DNA of 64,000 nt from Candidatus Freyrarchaeum guaymasense (GTDB lineage: Archaea; Asgardarchaeota; Jordarchaeia; Jordarchaeales; Freyrarchaeaceae). Below the pieces are notes generated by a model that saw only the letters and a list, made by a program, of their open reading frames with translations, was not told the origin of the DNA and searched no databases. This document shows, in pieces, positions 17,434-26,851 of the stretch. The stretch is taken from contig JAUQZD010000050.1 in the NCBI GenBank assembly GCA_030587405.1, positions 130,174-194,173 on the forward strand, read 5' to 3'. Position 1 is the stretch's first letter. Each line of letters begins with the position of its first letter. Both the position numbers and the translations under genes were made by a program.

Positions 17434-17456
17434 TTAGAAAACCTCTTTAACTTGAT

Positions 17457-17762
17457 TTAACTTTTAGCGGCTTTCGCCTCACGTGCTTTCTTTAGGATCC
17501 TCGCTAAGGTAACAATAGCTTTAGTTTTCTTCATATTATCTTTCTCAACCAAAATTCTGCCTCTCCTATTCCACCAACATCTAGGGTAAGCCGCATCAGG
17601 TTCAACGTTTATCTTCCAACCCAGCCTGTGAGCTACAAGGGCAAGCTCCTCAACGCGAGGGTTTGAAACGGCCAAGCTTAATGGAACCCTTCGCCCTTCA
17701 CGTCTACTCAATTTTGCATCAAAATATTCAGGATATATGATGAATACGTTCCTACTTCTCAA
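17457..17762 (-). CDS. srp19: Signal recognition particle protein SRP19
   Basis: A 101-residue RNA-binding protein that helps assemble SRP on its 7S RNA for targeting of membrane and secreted proteins. Recognised by VFIIYPEYFDAKLSRREGRR, the YPRCWWNRRGRI element and the basic C terminus. It is the first gene of a two-gene unit with gar1. It is divergent from hypA across a 71-bp gap that must hold both promoters. Confidence 0.92.
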   Translation of the reverse strand: MRSRNVFIIYPEYFDAKLSRREGRRVPLSLAVSNPRVEELALVAHRLGWKINVEPDAAYPRCWWNRRGRILVEKDNMKKTKAIVTLARILKKAREAKAAKS

Positions 17763-17833
17763 CGTTATCCCCTACCTTTAGTTTCAGAAAAAACTTTTAA
17801 ACCTTTAGCCGTAAAGCCTCACAGGGAGCAATC

Positions 17834-18220
17834 ATGCACGAGTTCTCCATCGCACAATCAGTTGTACAGACCGTACTCAAAGTCGCTATGGAGAACAACG
17901 CAGTCCAAGTCACAGAGATAAACTTAGAAATAGGGGAACTTACGCTTCTAAACCCAGAGTACTTAAAGTACGGCATAGAAGTAGCATCTGAAGGAACAAT
18001 AATTGAAGGTGCTAAGGTTAACATAACGGTTAAGGCAGGGGTTATCCGATGCTTAGAGTGCGGTTACGAAGGGGAAACCAAAAAAGAAGGAATTGAAGAT
18101 ATCCCCCACGTGTCCGCCCTTTTATCGTTATCGCTAAAATGTCCTAGATGCGGAAGCAACATGACCGAGGTGATAGGTGGACGGGAATGTAACATAAAAA
18201 ACATACAAATAAAGGCATAA
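17834..18220 (+). CDS. hypA: Hydrogenase nickel incorporation protein HypA
   Basis: Delivers nickel to the large subunit of NiFe hydrogenase, with HypB. The 128-residue protein begins with MHEFSIAQS, whose N-terminal Met-His binds nickel. It carries the zinc site CLECG and CPRCG in the second half. It lies convergent with the S8e gene; hypE lies 0.5 kb further on the same strand. No hydrogenase structural genes are in the window. Confidence 0.95.
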   Translation: MHEFSIAQSVVQTVLKVAMENNAVQVTEINLEIGELTLLNPEYLKYGIEVASEGTIIEGAKVNITVKAGVIRCLECGYEGETKKEGIEDIPHVSALLSLSLKCPRCGSNMTEVIGGRECNIKNIQIKA

Positions 18221-18224
18221 TTCT

Positions 18225-18611
18225 TCATGACTTTCTTATCAGAACGGCGTTGACGACACCGTCCTGCCCGGGTCTACTGGTTACCCTAGCGAGGCCTAGC
18301 TCGGTTTCTATAATGGCGCCCTTAGTTATTATTTTCCGGCGGGAATAGTCAACGTTTGCAGGGTTACGTTCCACGTCAAGTATTTTTGCCTTCATTGTTT
18401 TCCCTGAGGACGGATCTGTAACATTAGCGTACATCGCGGCTCTTAGTTTAACTTTTAGGTTTCCGCCTCTAACCCGGACTACCTTTCTTCTTTCCTCTCC
18501 AATAGTAGTTTTAACGGGTTCACGGCCCATTTCATACTTCCGTTTTCCCCTAGCAACCCTAAGTTTTCCACCGCTAGGCTTACGTTTAGACCTACCATGC
18601 CATACGCCCAC
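18225..18611 (-). CDS. rps8e: Ribosomal protein S8e
   Basis: Small-subunit protein eS8, 128 residues, normal for archaea. Recognised by [12 protein letters not shown] at the N terminus and later [19 protein letters not shown] and [16 protein letters not shown]. It sits between hypA and hypE on the opposite strand and is a single-gene unit as far as can be seen here. Confidence 0.95.
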   Translation of the reverse strand: MGVWHGRSKRKPSGGKLRVARGKRKYEMGREPVKTTIGEERRKVVRVRGGNLKVKLRAAMYANVTDPSSGKTMKAKILDVERNPANVDYSRRKIITKGAIIETELGLARVTSRPGQDGVVNAVLIRKS

Positions 18612-18755
18612 AGCTTACCCTCCATGGAATGTAAGCCTTGAACTCAGAGAAGGTTGGGAAGAAATATAAATCCATCGATAAAACACGCTTTTTCTAGCTT
18701 TAAAAGTTTTTAAGGAAACGTACGATCCGTGGAGTAGAAAAGTGAAGAATGGTGG

Positions 18756-19778
18756 GTGAAAGTGGAGGTAATAGAGTTATCCCATGGAGGCGGTGGGACA
18801 GCCATGGGAAGGCTTCTCAGGGAAGTAATCCTGCCACTCATCGAAAAACGCAGGTTTGCTGGGGGGATCGGCTTAGACGAGCTTGATGATGGCGCATCAA
18901 TACCTATAGGCGATGTGCAGGTTGTGGTGACTACTGATGGACATACGGTTGACCCCTTGTTCTTCCCGGGAGGTGACCTAGGAAGGTTAGCTGTCGCAGG
19001 TACTGTTAACGATCTTTTAATGATGGGCGCTGACCCTTTTGCCATCACTTGTGCGATGATACTGGAGGAAGGACTTCCAGTAGAGGACTTAAGAAGGATA
19101 ATCCGCTCAATGAATGAAACATGCTTAGAAGCTGAAGTGGCGTTGATAGCTGGAGACACAAAAGTTATGCCTAAGGGTCACATCGACAAAATGGTTATTG
19201 CTACGACAGGTATAGGTGTAGTTAGGGGGGGAGTGGTGCAGGACGGAGGACTACAAGTTGGAGACAAAATAATAGTGACAGGGACGGTGGGAGACCATGG
19301 AATAGCTCTCCTCGCCACTCGAGAAGGGCTAAACTTTGAAACAAAGCTTAAGTCGGATGTCGCACCTTTAAATGAAACGATTAAGGCAGCGTTAAGCGTT
19401 GGGGGGATAACGGCAATGAAGGACCCTACAAGAGGCGGGCTGGCTTCAGCATTGAATGAATGGGCTAAGAAGTGTAACGTTAGCATATGGATCAGAGAAG
19501 AGGACATTCCTATTAGGGAGGAGGTTGCCGCAGCATCAGAGATGCTTGGATTGGATCCCCTAGAGGTCACTTGTGAAGGAAAAGCTATCATAGCTGTAAG
19601 ACCAGATAAGGCTGAGGAAGTTCTTAAGAGGGTGAAAGAAACGAAGTATGGGAGGGATGCAAGCATAATAGGAGAGGTAAAGCAGGAGAGACCAGGATAC
19701 GTCATAATGGAAACTCTAGTAGGTGGACGGAGAATAGTGGAAGAGCCCTATGGCGAGCCGATACCACGAGTATGTTAG
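18756..19778 (+). CDS. hypE: Hydrogenase maturation protein HypE
   Basis: Dehydrates the thiocarbamate on its own C-terminal cysteine to thiocyanate, giving the cyanide ligands of the NiFe active site. The 340-residue AIR synthase-like protein starts LSHGGGGTAMGRL, has the ATP-binding TVNDLLMMGADP and DPTRGGLAS, and ends in PRVC, which supplies the essential terminal cysteine. The start is GTG 18756. HypC, D and F are absent from the window. hypA lies just upstream beyond S8e. Confidence 0.95.
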   Translation: MKVEVIELSHGGGGTAMGRLLREVILPLIEKRRFAGGIGLDELDDGASIPIGDVQVVVTTDGHTVDPLFFPGGDLGRLAVAGTVNDLLMMGADPFAITCAMILEEGLPVEDLRRIIRSMNETCLEAEVALIAGDTKVMPKGHIDKMVIATTGIGVVRGGVVQDGGLQVGDKIIVTGTVGDHGIALLATREGLNFETKLKSDVAPLNETIKAALSVGGITAMKDPTRGGLASALNEWAKKCNVSIWIREEDIPIREEVAAASEMLGLDPLEVTCEGKAIIAVRPDKAEEVLKRVKETKYGRDASIIGEVKQERPGYVIMETLVGGRRIVEEPYGEPIPRVC

Positions 19779-19828
19779 AGCGTTTTGATAATGTAGTTTA
19801 ATGACGAAGCTCTCCAGCCTAGCAAAAC

Positions 19829-21158
19829 TTAGAAATAACTGTCTAAACTTTGTTGACCTGTTTTCCAAGAAAGTTTTTCTGGTTCGTCCTTGACGGTGTC
19901 TTCTAATATTATTTTTCCGTAAACACCATCGAATCCGGGTTTTATCTTTATTTTTCCATCTCTATTAAGAAGTATAAGTTGCACTATTCTCTGATGTGTT
20001 ACCTTTTCGAGTTCTTGCTGTGGTGCTTCCAGAAGAACCTTGTACTCGTTCCCGAACGTCTTTATGAGGCGTTCATACTCTAACCTGACCGCTCGTGCGT
20101 GGAGGTTGTCTGTTCCAGTTGCCACGGCTATTAGTTCAGCTAATGGGATCAGCCTCTTAAACGGTATGAAATCTTTGGGGGTAAACCCCTCCTCCCTATC
20201 GGCCAGTTCCTCTACCCTATGCTGCACTCCTATAGTTAACTTTTTCCCACATACAGGGCAAATGTTATGGTGCTTCATGGCTTCTCTAGGATGCATGCAC
20301 ACGTCTATGCCGTTATGTCCTTGTCGGTCACCTCTATGCCCGTCATAGTGGTATTTTACGGCTACCCCTCTAAAGGGGATTGTTTCCGTACTCCGGGCTG
20401 ACTTCAATAGTCATAAGAATTTTCTGCCTATCTTTTCTCTTCACTGCGTTTACGAGTTCCCTAAATGAAAGGGTATCAAGATGGAAAACGTTTGCTTCTC
20501 TGCCCAGCCTCCAAGACCAAGGGCTATGGGCGTCACTGTTGCTTATAAGGACGTACTTGTCAAGTCTGCTCAGCCTCCAGTTCATCGGCGGGTCAGAGCT
20601 TAGCCCCGTCTCAATGGCATGAATATGCTTCACTTGATCCCCGTAGCATTCCTCTAAGCTGTTAAAACCTTTGTCTCCAAGGGCGCCAAACCAACTCGTC
20701 CAGATGTGGGCTGGGACGATCAGAATGTTACGGTCTAATTCCATAATGGTTTCCACGAGTTCGGCGGGGGTACAGTTTAACACAGGTCTTCCATCGGACT
20801 TTAAATCCCCGTACTTGCTAATAGCCTCGTTCACCTGATCTACCACGTCGAAGCTTTCAACTATGAGTAAATGGTGGATCTTTTTAGTTTCCTTTTCGAA
20901 CTGGAAGTTAGTGCTGACCTCGTTCGTTAAGAGGAAGTAAACGTCTCCTTTTCCTTTTAATACGTAAAAGCCAGAATCGTTTATCTGCTCCAGCTGCTCT
21001 TTAACTTCTTTAAGCCATTTAGGATGAGAAAAGTCTCCTGTACCGAGTAGGTTAAGCCCCTTTACCTTGGCGAATGAGTACAAGATCGGCAAGTCCATGC
21101 TTGAACTAGTAGCTCTACTATACTTGCTGTGGATGTGTAAATCTGCGAAGAAAAGCAA
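19829..21158 (-). CDS. PHP-domain phosphoesterase (TIGR00375 type), interrupted by a BHB intron
   Basis: Read directly, this locus is two overlapping frames, 20370-21158 and 19829-20407. Exon 1 (20384-21158) holds the PHP fold with metal-binding motifs DLHIHSKYS, GTGDFSHP, PAHIWTSWFG and SNSDAHSP. Exon 2 (19829-20355) holds YHYDGHR, a CPVCGKKLTIGV zinc knuckle and HRVEELADRE, which normally sit on the same chain in this archaeal family. Removing 28 nt joins them as one 433-residue protein with SPEYGKYHYDGHR across the junction. Family members are annotated as PHP-type phosphoesterases or DNA-polymerase/helicase-related proteins; the substrate is unknown. A chance frameshift is the alternative, but the splice fold argues against it. 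Confidence 0.85.
20356..20383 (-). other. Pre-mRNA BHB intron in the PHP gene (28 nt, phase 1)
   Basis: Minus-strand fold: central helix ACGG/CCGU (20386-20389 with 20358-20361), 3-nt bulges AAA (20383-20385) and AAA (20355-20357), an inner CCCCU/AGGGG stem with a UUAG loop, and an outer helix pairing GGAGU with AUACC with one mismatch. Cutting after the second bulge base joins GGA-A to AA-TAC, giving G-K-Y. The intron contains a TAG and shifts the frame if retained. Confidence 0.85.
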
Positions 21159-21260
21159 CGTTCACCCTCCAACAAGGACGATTAAGCCTCCTACAAATAA
21201 GAAATAAGCATTTTCTCTTAAAAGAGTGAGGAAGACCAAGAAAAAGATTTTGCATGCCAA

Positions 21261-22715
21261 TTAGTAAGGTTTAGCTACATAGACAATCTGGGTTGCAGAC
21301 CTCCCACAAGCGGCACAAACACCCAGTTCCCCTGCTTCCTCGCCAACCTTTATGCCTCTTACCTCGAAACCCCCAGTTTCAGCTTTTATTTCGTCAGCGC
21401 ATTCCTCTCTTCCACAAAATGCCATTCTTATTATCCCCTCTCGTTTCCTCGCAACCTCTAGAAGCTCGCTTCTATTCTTAACCTCCTTCAGACACTTCTT
21501 TAACCGTGCTTCACCTCGCCTCCTCAAAACCCTTAAAATGTCGGATCGTAGCTCTTCGATCTTTCCTTCAAGCATTCCATCCTCAACGATAAGCCTTTCA
21601 CGTGTATCACGCCTAAAAAGGGTGACAACCCCTTTTTCAAGGTCTCTTGGCCCCACCTCTACCCTGACAGGCACCCCTAAGAGCTCCCACTTGTAAAATT
21701 TTGCACCTGGACGATCATCGGAATCGTCAAGTATGACTCTATAACCTCTCTCACAAAGACGCTTACGTATTTCCTTACATTTGTCCATGACAAGCCCACC
21801 GCTTTCCTTAAACAGAATGGGGACTATTACCACCTGAAATGGGGCGATATCAAATGGGAGGACCATTCCGTACTCGTCGCCATGGACGCTAATCAGGGTA
21901 GCTAGGATCCTTGAAATACCTATCCCAAAACATGTTTGCTGAACATATTTGAGCTTTCCATCCTCATCTTTAAACATTATCTCGAAGGCCTTAGAGAAGT
22001 TTTCACCTAGAATATGTGTGGTTGCTATTTGGAGTATGGAGTTATCTGGGAATAAGACGTCGAAAGCGTATGTTCTATTGGCCCCTGCAAACCTGTCCCA
22101 TGGAGGCCTCTCTAATAACAGAAAAGGGATTCCTAAGATGTCGTGGAGGACTCTGCTCATGATTTCCATGTCCTCTAAAACTTGGCGTTCGGCGTCTTCC
22201 TTCGTTCGGTGGGCACAATGAGCTTCAATCCATAGGAACTCTCTCCCCCTAAGCAAGGGTTTAGTGGCCTTGGTTTCATACCTGTAAACGGCATTGGACT
22301 GGTATAATTTGAGGGGGAGGTCTCTATAGGAGCGAATCCAGAGGGAGTATAAAGGATACATAGCTGTCTCCGACGTGGGACGCAACACTAGGGGCTTATT
22401 GAGTTCGTGCTCGCCTGCCTTGGTTACCCAGAAAACTTCTTCGAGGAAGCCCTTAATGTGCTGTGCCTCCTTCTCGAAAAATTCAAGAGGAATCACTACA
22501 GGGAAAAGGCAAGGGGAATGCCCGCACTTGTCTAATTCATTCTCAAAAAGGCGGTAGATCTGCCTTATTATGGTCATGGAGTTCGGCCTGTAAACTATGA
22601 ATCCCTTAACGCCATATCTTAGGTCTACAAGCTCGGCTTTCTGTAGGATCTCATTGTACCATTCATTAAAGTTATCATACTTGTCTGGGAGAGGGGCTTC
22701 CTCCTTCTTTGACAT
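21261..22715 (-). CDS. proS: Prolyl-tRNA synthetase, archaeal/eukaryotic type
   Basis: Class II synthetase charging tRNA-Pro. Of 484 residues, the catalytic domain shows LVLRPTSETAMYPL, the motif 2 region YRYETKATKPLLRGREF and motif 3 GIGISRILATLI. The anticodon-binding domain follows, then the C-terminal zinc-binding region of this type (CGREECAD, CAACGRSA), ending in the typical terminal Tyr. ATG 22715 is chosen over 22763 because it gives the usual MSKKEE-like start. Confidence 0.95.
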   Translation of the reverse strand: MSKKEEAPLPDKYDNFNEWYNEILQKAELVDLRYGVKGFIVYRPNSMTIIRQIYRLFENELDKCGHSPCLFPVVIPLEFFEKEAQHIKGFLEEVFWVTKAGEHELNKPLVLRPTSETAMYPLYSLWIRSYRDLPLKLYQSNAVYRYETKATKPLLRGREFLWIEAHCAHRTKEDAERQVLEDMEIMSRVLHDILGIPFLLLERPPWDRFAGANRTYAFDVLFPDNSILQIATTHILGENFSKAFEIMFKDEDGKLKYVQQTCFGIGISRILATLISVHGDEYGMVLPFDIAPFQVVIVPILFKESGGLVMDKCKEIRKRLCERGYRVILDDSDDRPGAKFYKWELLGVPVRVEVGPRDLEKGVVTLFRRDTRERLIVEDGMLEGKIEELRSDILRVLRRRGEARLKKCLKEVKNRSELLEVARKREGIIRMAFCGREECADEIKAETGGFEVRGIKVGEEAGELGVCAACGRSATQIVYVAKPY

Positions 22716-22916
22716 TAAGGGCACCTCGTCTTTCCCTGCTAAAGTGTGAGAAGGGTGGAACATAAGGAACGCTTGACACTACCGTGTAGGAAAATGCTGT
22801 TTTTAAGCGTTTCTCGGATCCCATCACCTCACATTAAAGGCATGATAAAAGAATGGTGTAACATGTGGAGTGGCCGCCTGCGGGTTTACCTTTCGAACAA
22901 CCTTTTGGGAAAATTG

Positions 22917-23207
22917 CTATGTTAGCCGTAAAACCGCCTCTCTTCCACTGATTCCTTCAGTAACGCCAAGTTCCCTTGCCTTAGCAGTAGCCTTTACCAC
23001 CTTTGCGTTAAGCATGTCTTTAAAAGACGAGACTCCTGTAACCATAGCTGCTGATGTACCAAGTTTATTTGCAACTTCCACGTTAAAGAGCCCGCATGAG
23101 AGAACCCCCTTCTGACAGACAATCATAAGGAAGGGTGCAGGGGTCAGGTTCACTTTTAGCCCTATTACGGGTTTGCCTTCGACGTAAAACTCTTCAACAC
23201 AAATCAA
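22917..23207 (-). CDS. DUF1805 family protein
   Basis: A 96-residue protein of the DUF1805 (YunC-like) family, seen in archaea and Firmicutes. Conserved features are APFLMIVCQKGVLSCGLFNV and the central LGTSAAMVTGVSSFKDML. The function is unknown. It stands alone between proS and a PfkB kinase gene on the same strand, with gaps of about 150 and 90 bp and no obvious partner. Confidence 0.75.
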   Translation of the reverse strand: MICVEEFYVEGKPVIGLKVNLTPAPFLMIVCQKGVLSCGLFNVEVANKLGTSAAMVTGVSSFKDMLNAKVVKATAKARELGVTEGISGREAVLRLT

Positions 23208-23300
23208 AGCTTTGACACCTGCCGTTCTTTAAGAGGAAATAATGAGGCTATTCATTTAAAAAGTTATAATAAAACGTGAGGAAGTTCAGTAAGGGAAGAT

Positions 23301-24257
23301 TTACGAGGAAGTGTTTGGGGAACTGTTTTTAAGGGGGGCAACGTTTCTCCTTTTCACTTTAACGTTCTTTGCAAGCTCTTCAATTTCATTTTTTGTTACG
23401 TTGCCAAATGGTAAGCGCCGTTCAACTATGTAGGTGGCTGCTGCAGAAGCAAGACGCAAGCATTCTTCTAAGCTTTTAGACTGAATGTAGTATGCTAAAA
23501 AAGTCGCTATGAACGCGTCTCCGGCCCCTGTCGGGTCGATGACTGATCTAGGTTTTAATGGAGAAACATAGAAAATTGAGTTACTACAGCGAGCTATGCA
23601 TCCTTGCTCACCCAGCGTGACGATGGCGATTTTAGGGCCTTGCTCAACGAGTCTTCTTAATGCTTCCTCTAAGTTTTCACATCCTGTAGCAGCTTTAACC
23701 TCTCTTTCTGATCCCTTAACAATATCAAAAAACTTTAGAAGGTCTCCTTTTGGGGGTTTGAAAGTGAGACGACCATCCCTAAGGAAGCACCTAGTGAAGC
23801 CTTGCAAGTCAGCTGAGAGCAAGGCTCTCCTTCGTTTCAAATATCGGAAAAAACTTTTTACAGTGTTATAGCTAATTTCTTTTGCAACCGGGCTTATTAA
23901 GACAGATGACGTGTTAAGGGCTTCCTTGGGTATTTCTTCGAAGAGTATTTCACCAGCGTTGGAAGATAATTTTATCGTACGTCCTTCATCACTATAAGCT
24001 ATTTCAAAGGTAGTGGTTTTTCCCTTGCCTAGCAAGATATAGGGGGAGATGCCATACCTTCTAAATAGAGAGGAGAAATCACGTAAATCTTTTGCTGAGC
24101 CTACTTTTGAAACTACGGCAACTCTAACCCCCAACCGACAGGCAGTTAGTCCACCATAAAGCGGGGGTCCCCCTTTAGCACGCCGTAGGCCACTTGGAGT
24201 GATAATCGAGTCGTTACATACGTGTCCTATAATCGTTACCTCGTATTTTCTCGCCAA
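23301..24257 (-). CDS. PfkB-family carbohydrate/nucleoside kinase
   Basis: A 318-residue ribokinase-fold enzyme that phosphorylates a sugar or nucleoside using ATP. The N terminus has the substrate-lid GGPPLYGGLTACRLG region. The C-terminal signature DPTGAGDAF supplies the anion hole and catalytic Asp. It follows the S26e gene by 10 bp, so the two are probably one transcript. The substrate cannot be predicted from the sequence. Confidence 0.85.
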   Translation of the reverse strand: MARKYEVTIIGHVCNDSIITPSGLRRAKGGPPLYGGLTACRLGVRVAVVSKVGSAKDLRDFSSLFRRYGISPYILLGKGKTTTFEIAYSDEGRTIKLSSNAGEILFEEIPKEALNTSSVLISPVAKEISYNTVKSFFRYLKRRRALLSADLQGFTRCFLRDGRLTFKPPKGDLLKFFDIVKGSEREVKAATGCENLEEALRRLVEQGPKIAIVTLGEQGCIARCSNSIFYVSPLKPRSVIDPTGAGDAFIATFLAYYIQSKSLEECLRLASAAATYIVERRLPFGNVTKNEIEELAKNVKVKRRNVAPLKNSSPNTSS

Positions 24258-24267
24258 CCGATCTCCC

Positions 24268-24546
24268 TTAGCGTCTACTTTTCCTCTCGGCTTCGGCGCG
24301 AACTTTAATTAGGCCTCTATGAATGCCGCAAGAGATACAGTAGTGAAGGACGACTTTTTCCCGTGGAATGTACGCTCCCTGTTTTCGCAGTTCACGGGCA
24401 ATTACTGGATCCACCAACGTGGTATACCTTGTCACTTTTTTCGCTTTGTCTCGGGGGATTAATTTACCGCAGAAAGCACAGGGTATAAGTTCTTTTCTTC
24501 CAGCAGAACCTTTTGCTCTCCCCCTGCTTTTACGTTTTTTCGGCAA
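24268..24546 (-). CDS. rps26e: Ribosomal protein S26e
   Basis: Small-subunit protein eS26, restricted to TACK-type archaea and eukaryotes, so it is a useful lineage marker. The TTG at 24546 is preceded by GAAGGTGTG and gives MPKKRKSRGRAKG, the usual family start, 92 residues long; the frame is open from 24576. Zinc ligands are CAFCGKLIPRDKA and CISCGIHRGLI. Its end is 10 bp before the PfkB kinase gene. Confidence 0.92.
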   Translation of the reverse strand: MPKKRKSRGRAKGSAGRKELIPCAFCGKLIPRDKAKKVTRYTTLVDPVIARELRKQGAYIPREKVVLHYCISCGIHRGLIKVRAEAERKSRR

Positions 24547-24659
24547 TGTACACACCTTCTTCACAATTAAGGTCAATACCTCCTTAAAGAAGGAAAGGGT
24601 TATTTATGTTTTTGCTTACTGGATGATAACCTCTTTTCAGTTGCTAAAAAGAAGGACGG

Positions 24660-25484
24660 GTGGAAGCGACCATGATTTTAGTTATTGTATTAAGTATTAT
24701 TGGCTTACTGGTAGGTGTTGTAGCGTCGCTTCTTGGTGTAGGAGGCGGATTCTTAAACGTTCCGGTTCTCCATCTTATTGGGGGGGTAAACATGAAGAAT
24801 GCTGTTGGGACAAGCCTATGTGTAATAGCATTCACAGCCTCTTCGGCTACTTTAAGCTACTGCCGCCAGGGAAAAGTTGACTTGGTGCTAGGGTTGATAC
24901 TTGAAGGAGCCACCATGCCAGGAGCATTTATAGGAGCCTACCTAACAGGCATAATAAAATCCTTTATGTTAGAGGGGGTCTTTGCTGCTGGCTTAATCAT
25001 CGTTGGTACAGGAATGATTTTAGGCGTAAAGAGGGAAGTTTCCGCTAGAATAAGCTGGCTACACAGCGTCCACTTGAGAAGGCAACTAGAGGATGGCGAG
25101 GGTAGAGTTCTCAAATATAGTATTAATCTTCCAATCGCTTTCGGAGGATGTTTCATTGCTGGCATGGCGTCAGGTTTCCTCGGAATAGGAGGAGGAATAC
25201 TTAAGGTTCCACTTCTCACCCTTTTAGGAGTTCCAATTCATATTGCAGTCGCGACATCCTGTTTCATGATCTTATTAACCGCATTGGTTGGAATTACCGA
25301 GCATGCTATGCTTGGACATGTAAACACTGTTTACGCATTAGCCATGGGAGCAGGAGCAGTGTTAGGCGGCCAAGTAGGCTCGAGGATTTCTGGGAAATTT
25401 ACTGCACGGGGTCTTCGACGGCTTTTCGGGTTTTTTATGGTTTGTATTGGAATCTATATGTTCTACTTGGCTGTTTGGGGGTAA
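24660..25484 (+). CDS. TauE/SafE-family membrane permease
   Basis: A 274-residue protein with about eight membrane helices in two repeats. Each repeat carries the family's glycine-rich motif (SLLGVGGGFLNVPVL; GFLGIGGGILKVPLL). The family moves sulfite, sulfonates, thiosulfate or similar small anions. The GTG start at 24660 follows AAGGACG; ATG 24672 is a possible alternative. It is 3 bp upstream of trmY on the same strand, although no functional connection is obvious. The substrate is unknown. Confidence 0.85.
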   Translation: MEATMILVIVLSIIGLLVGVVASLLGVGGGFLNVPVLHLIGGVNMKNAVGTSLCVIAFTASSATLSYCRQGKVDLVLGLILEGATMPGAFIGAYLTGIIKSFMLEGVFAAGLIIVGTGMILGVKREVSARISWLHSVHLRRQLEDGEGRVLKYSINLPIAFGGCFIAGMASGFLGIGGGILKVPLLTLLGVPIHIAVATSCFMILLTALVGITEHAMLGHVNTVYALAMGAGAVLGGQVGSRISGKFTARGLRRLFGFFMVCIGIYMFYLAVWG

Positions 25485-25487
25485 TGT

Positions 25488-26099
25488 ATGAGACGCATTT
25501 TCATTATGGAAGCACGTAAAGCATGTACCTCGAACAGCTTTAACATTAAAGACCTTCCAGGGACCTCTGGGCGACTTGATATTGTTTGCAGATGCGTAAT
25601 AGCTGCTTTGAAGTTTGGCGGGGGGGTTCGGTTGAACACCGTATTTTACGCTGTTCTAGAGGGGCCTCCTGCCCCTCCCTTAACGTTAAAGGTGGATGGC
25701 GCAGAAATCGATAACATTTCAGGGTCAGAGCTCCAGCTGGCACTTACTTTAAAAAAACTACTTAAAGGGGAAAAAATAAAGGGATTCAATATTGAAAGGA
25801 AAAGCTTCATTGAAGCGGTGTCTGAGGTTAGGCGAAAAGCGGAGGTATACTATCTTCATGAGAGTGGGAAACCGATAAGGATGGTTAATTTTCCTCATAG
25901 AAAGGACGTGTTATTTGTGCTTGGGGATCACTTGGGGCTTCCTCCTCGTAGCGAGAGGTTGCTGGAGAAGCTAGGCGCCTTCAAGGTAAGTTTAGGGCCG
26001 AAGAGGTATTTAGGAAGCCACTGTATTGTTATGGTTCATGACGAATTGGATAGAAAAGGGGGAGAAGTAGTTAGAGGTGAAATGAGTAACCAAATGTAA
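25488..26099 (+). CDS. trmY: tRNA pseudouridine-54 N1-methyltransferase TrmY
   Basis: SPOUT-class enzyme that methylates pseudouridine 54 to N1-methylpseudouridine in the archaeal tRNA T-loop. The 203-residue product shows the knot motifs FVLGDHLGLP and SLGPKRYLGSHCIVMVHDEL. The start MRRIFIMEARKA with GGGGG upstream is normal. It is 3 bp after the TauE gene. Its substrate region, the T-loop, is the one interrupted by an intron in the tRNA-Gly of this window. Confidence 0.88.
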   Translation: MRRIFIMEARKACTSNSFNIKDLPGTSGRLDIVCRCVIAALKFGGGVRLNTVFYAVLEGPPAPPLTLKVDGAEIDNISGSELQLALTLKKLLKGEKIKGFNIERKSFIEAVSEVRRKAEVYYLHESGKPIRMVNFPHRKDVLFVLGDHLGLPPRSERLLEKLGAFKVSLGPKRYLGSHCIVMVHDELDRKGGEVVRGEMSNQM

Positions 26100-26186
26100 A
26101 AATGCTAACTTGTTCGATGCCTTTTAGGAAAGTGTTATAACCTAGGCTTTCCAATCTTTGTATGGAAGGACATGCTGGTGGTTTCT

Positions 26187-26798
26187 ATGTCGCTAAGGAA
26201 GTTCATAAACTGGCTTAAGGGTGGCCCAAAACTTAAAGACGTGATTTTCAAGCTTGAAGTGTTCACGAGGAAACTTGAATACCATAAGAAACAGTTGGAA
26301 AGGGAGGCTAGGAAGAACAGGGAGGAAGCGAAGCGTTACCGCATGATGGGTAATAATGAGGCGGCGAAGATGTATGCTGAGCATTACCTGAGATATCAAA
26401 AATGGGCTTTAGCTACTGATTCTTATAGGCTTAGAATTCACGGGATGGTTGTTAAACTACGGCAGAGCCAGTCCGTTTACGAGGTCGCAAGCACTCTCTC
26501 TGGTATTAGGGCAGCATTGGAAGGGTTAAAAAGCACGGTTAATCTCCCGGACATTTCGCAGCTTGTAGATGAGATCGATGCTTCAATGCAGGAGTTTGAT
26601 ATAGCTCAAGATGTGACGGAAGCTGGATTTGAGAGGATGACTGTTTCAACCGATGTGACCTCAAAGGAGGTAGCTGAAACCCTTTCAGAGATAGATCAAG
26701 AGATAGGTGTTGAAACGGGTGTGAAGCTTCCTTCTGTTCCTGCAGGTAAAATCGCAGAGCTTGAGAAGGATATAAAGAAGCTTAAGGAAGAGCTTTAA
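26187..26798 (+). CDS. ESCRT-III/Snf7-like protein (CdvB family), copy 1
   Basis: A 203-residue, mostly helical, charged protein. The basic N-terminal hairpin (about residues 15-90, rich in K, R, E; KKQLEREARKNREEAKRYR, then MYAEHYLRYQKWAL) matches the alpha1-alpha2 core of Snf7 proteins that polymerise on membranes. An acidic C-terminal half (DISQLVDEIDASMQEFD) and a coiled end follow. It has no winged helix and no clear Vps4-binding motif. ATG 26187 has GGTGG five bases before it. It lies 53 bp before the HerA-like ATPase gene; a second copy follows that gene. I expect a role in division or membrane remodelling, inferred from family. Confidence 0.8.
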   Translation: MSLRKFINWLKGGPKLKDVIFKLEVFTRKLEYHKKQLEREARKNREEAKRYRMMGNNEAAKMYAEHYLRYQKWALATDSYRLRIHGMVVKLRQSQSVYEVASTLSGIRAALEGLKSTVNLPDISQLVDEIDASMQEFDIAQDVTEAGFERMTVSTDVTSKEVAETLSEIDQEIGVETGVKLPSVPAGKIAELEKDIKKLKEEL

Positions 26799-26851
26799 CG
26801 GCAACATCATTTCTTCTTTCAGAATTTTCCTCTGAAAGGGAGGCGTATTAG

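Noticed and set aside
20356..20407. Simple frameshift or sequencing error in the PHP gene
   Set aside because: The two frames cannot be joined by a one- or two-base change without also crossing a TAG, whereas BHB excision of 28 nt removes both problems and restores the motif.
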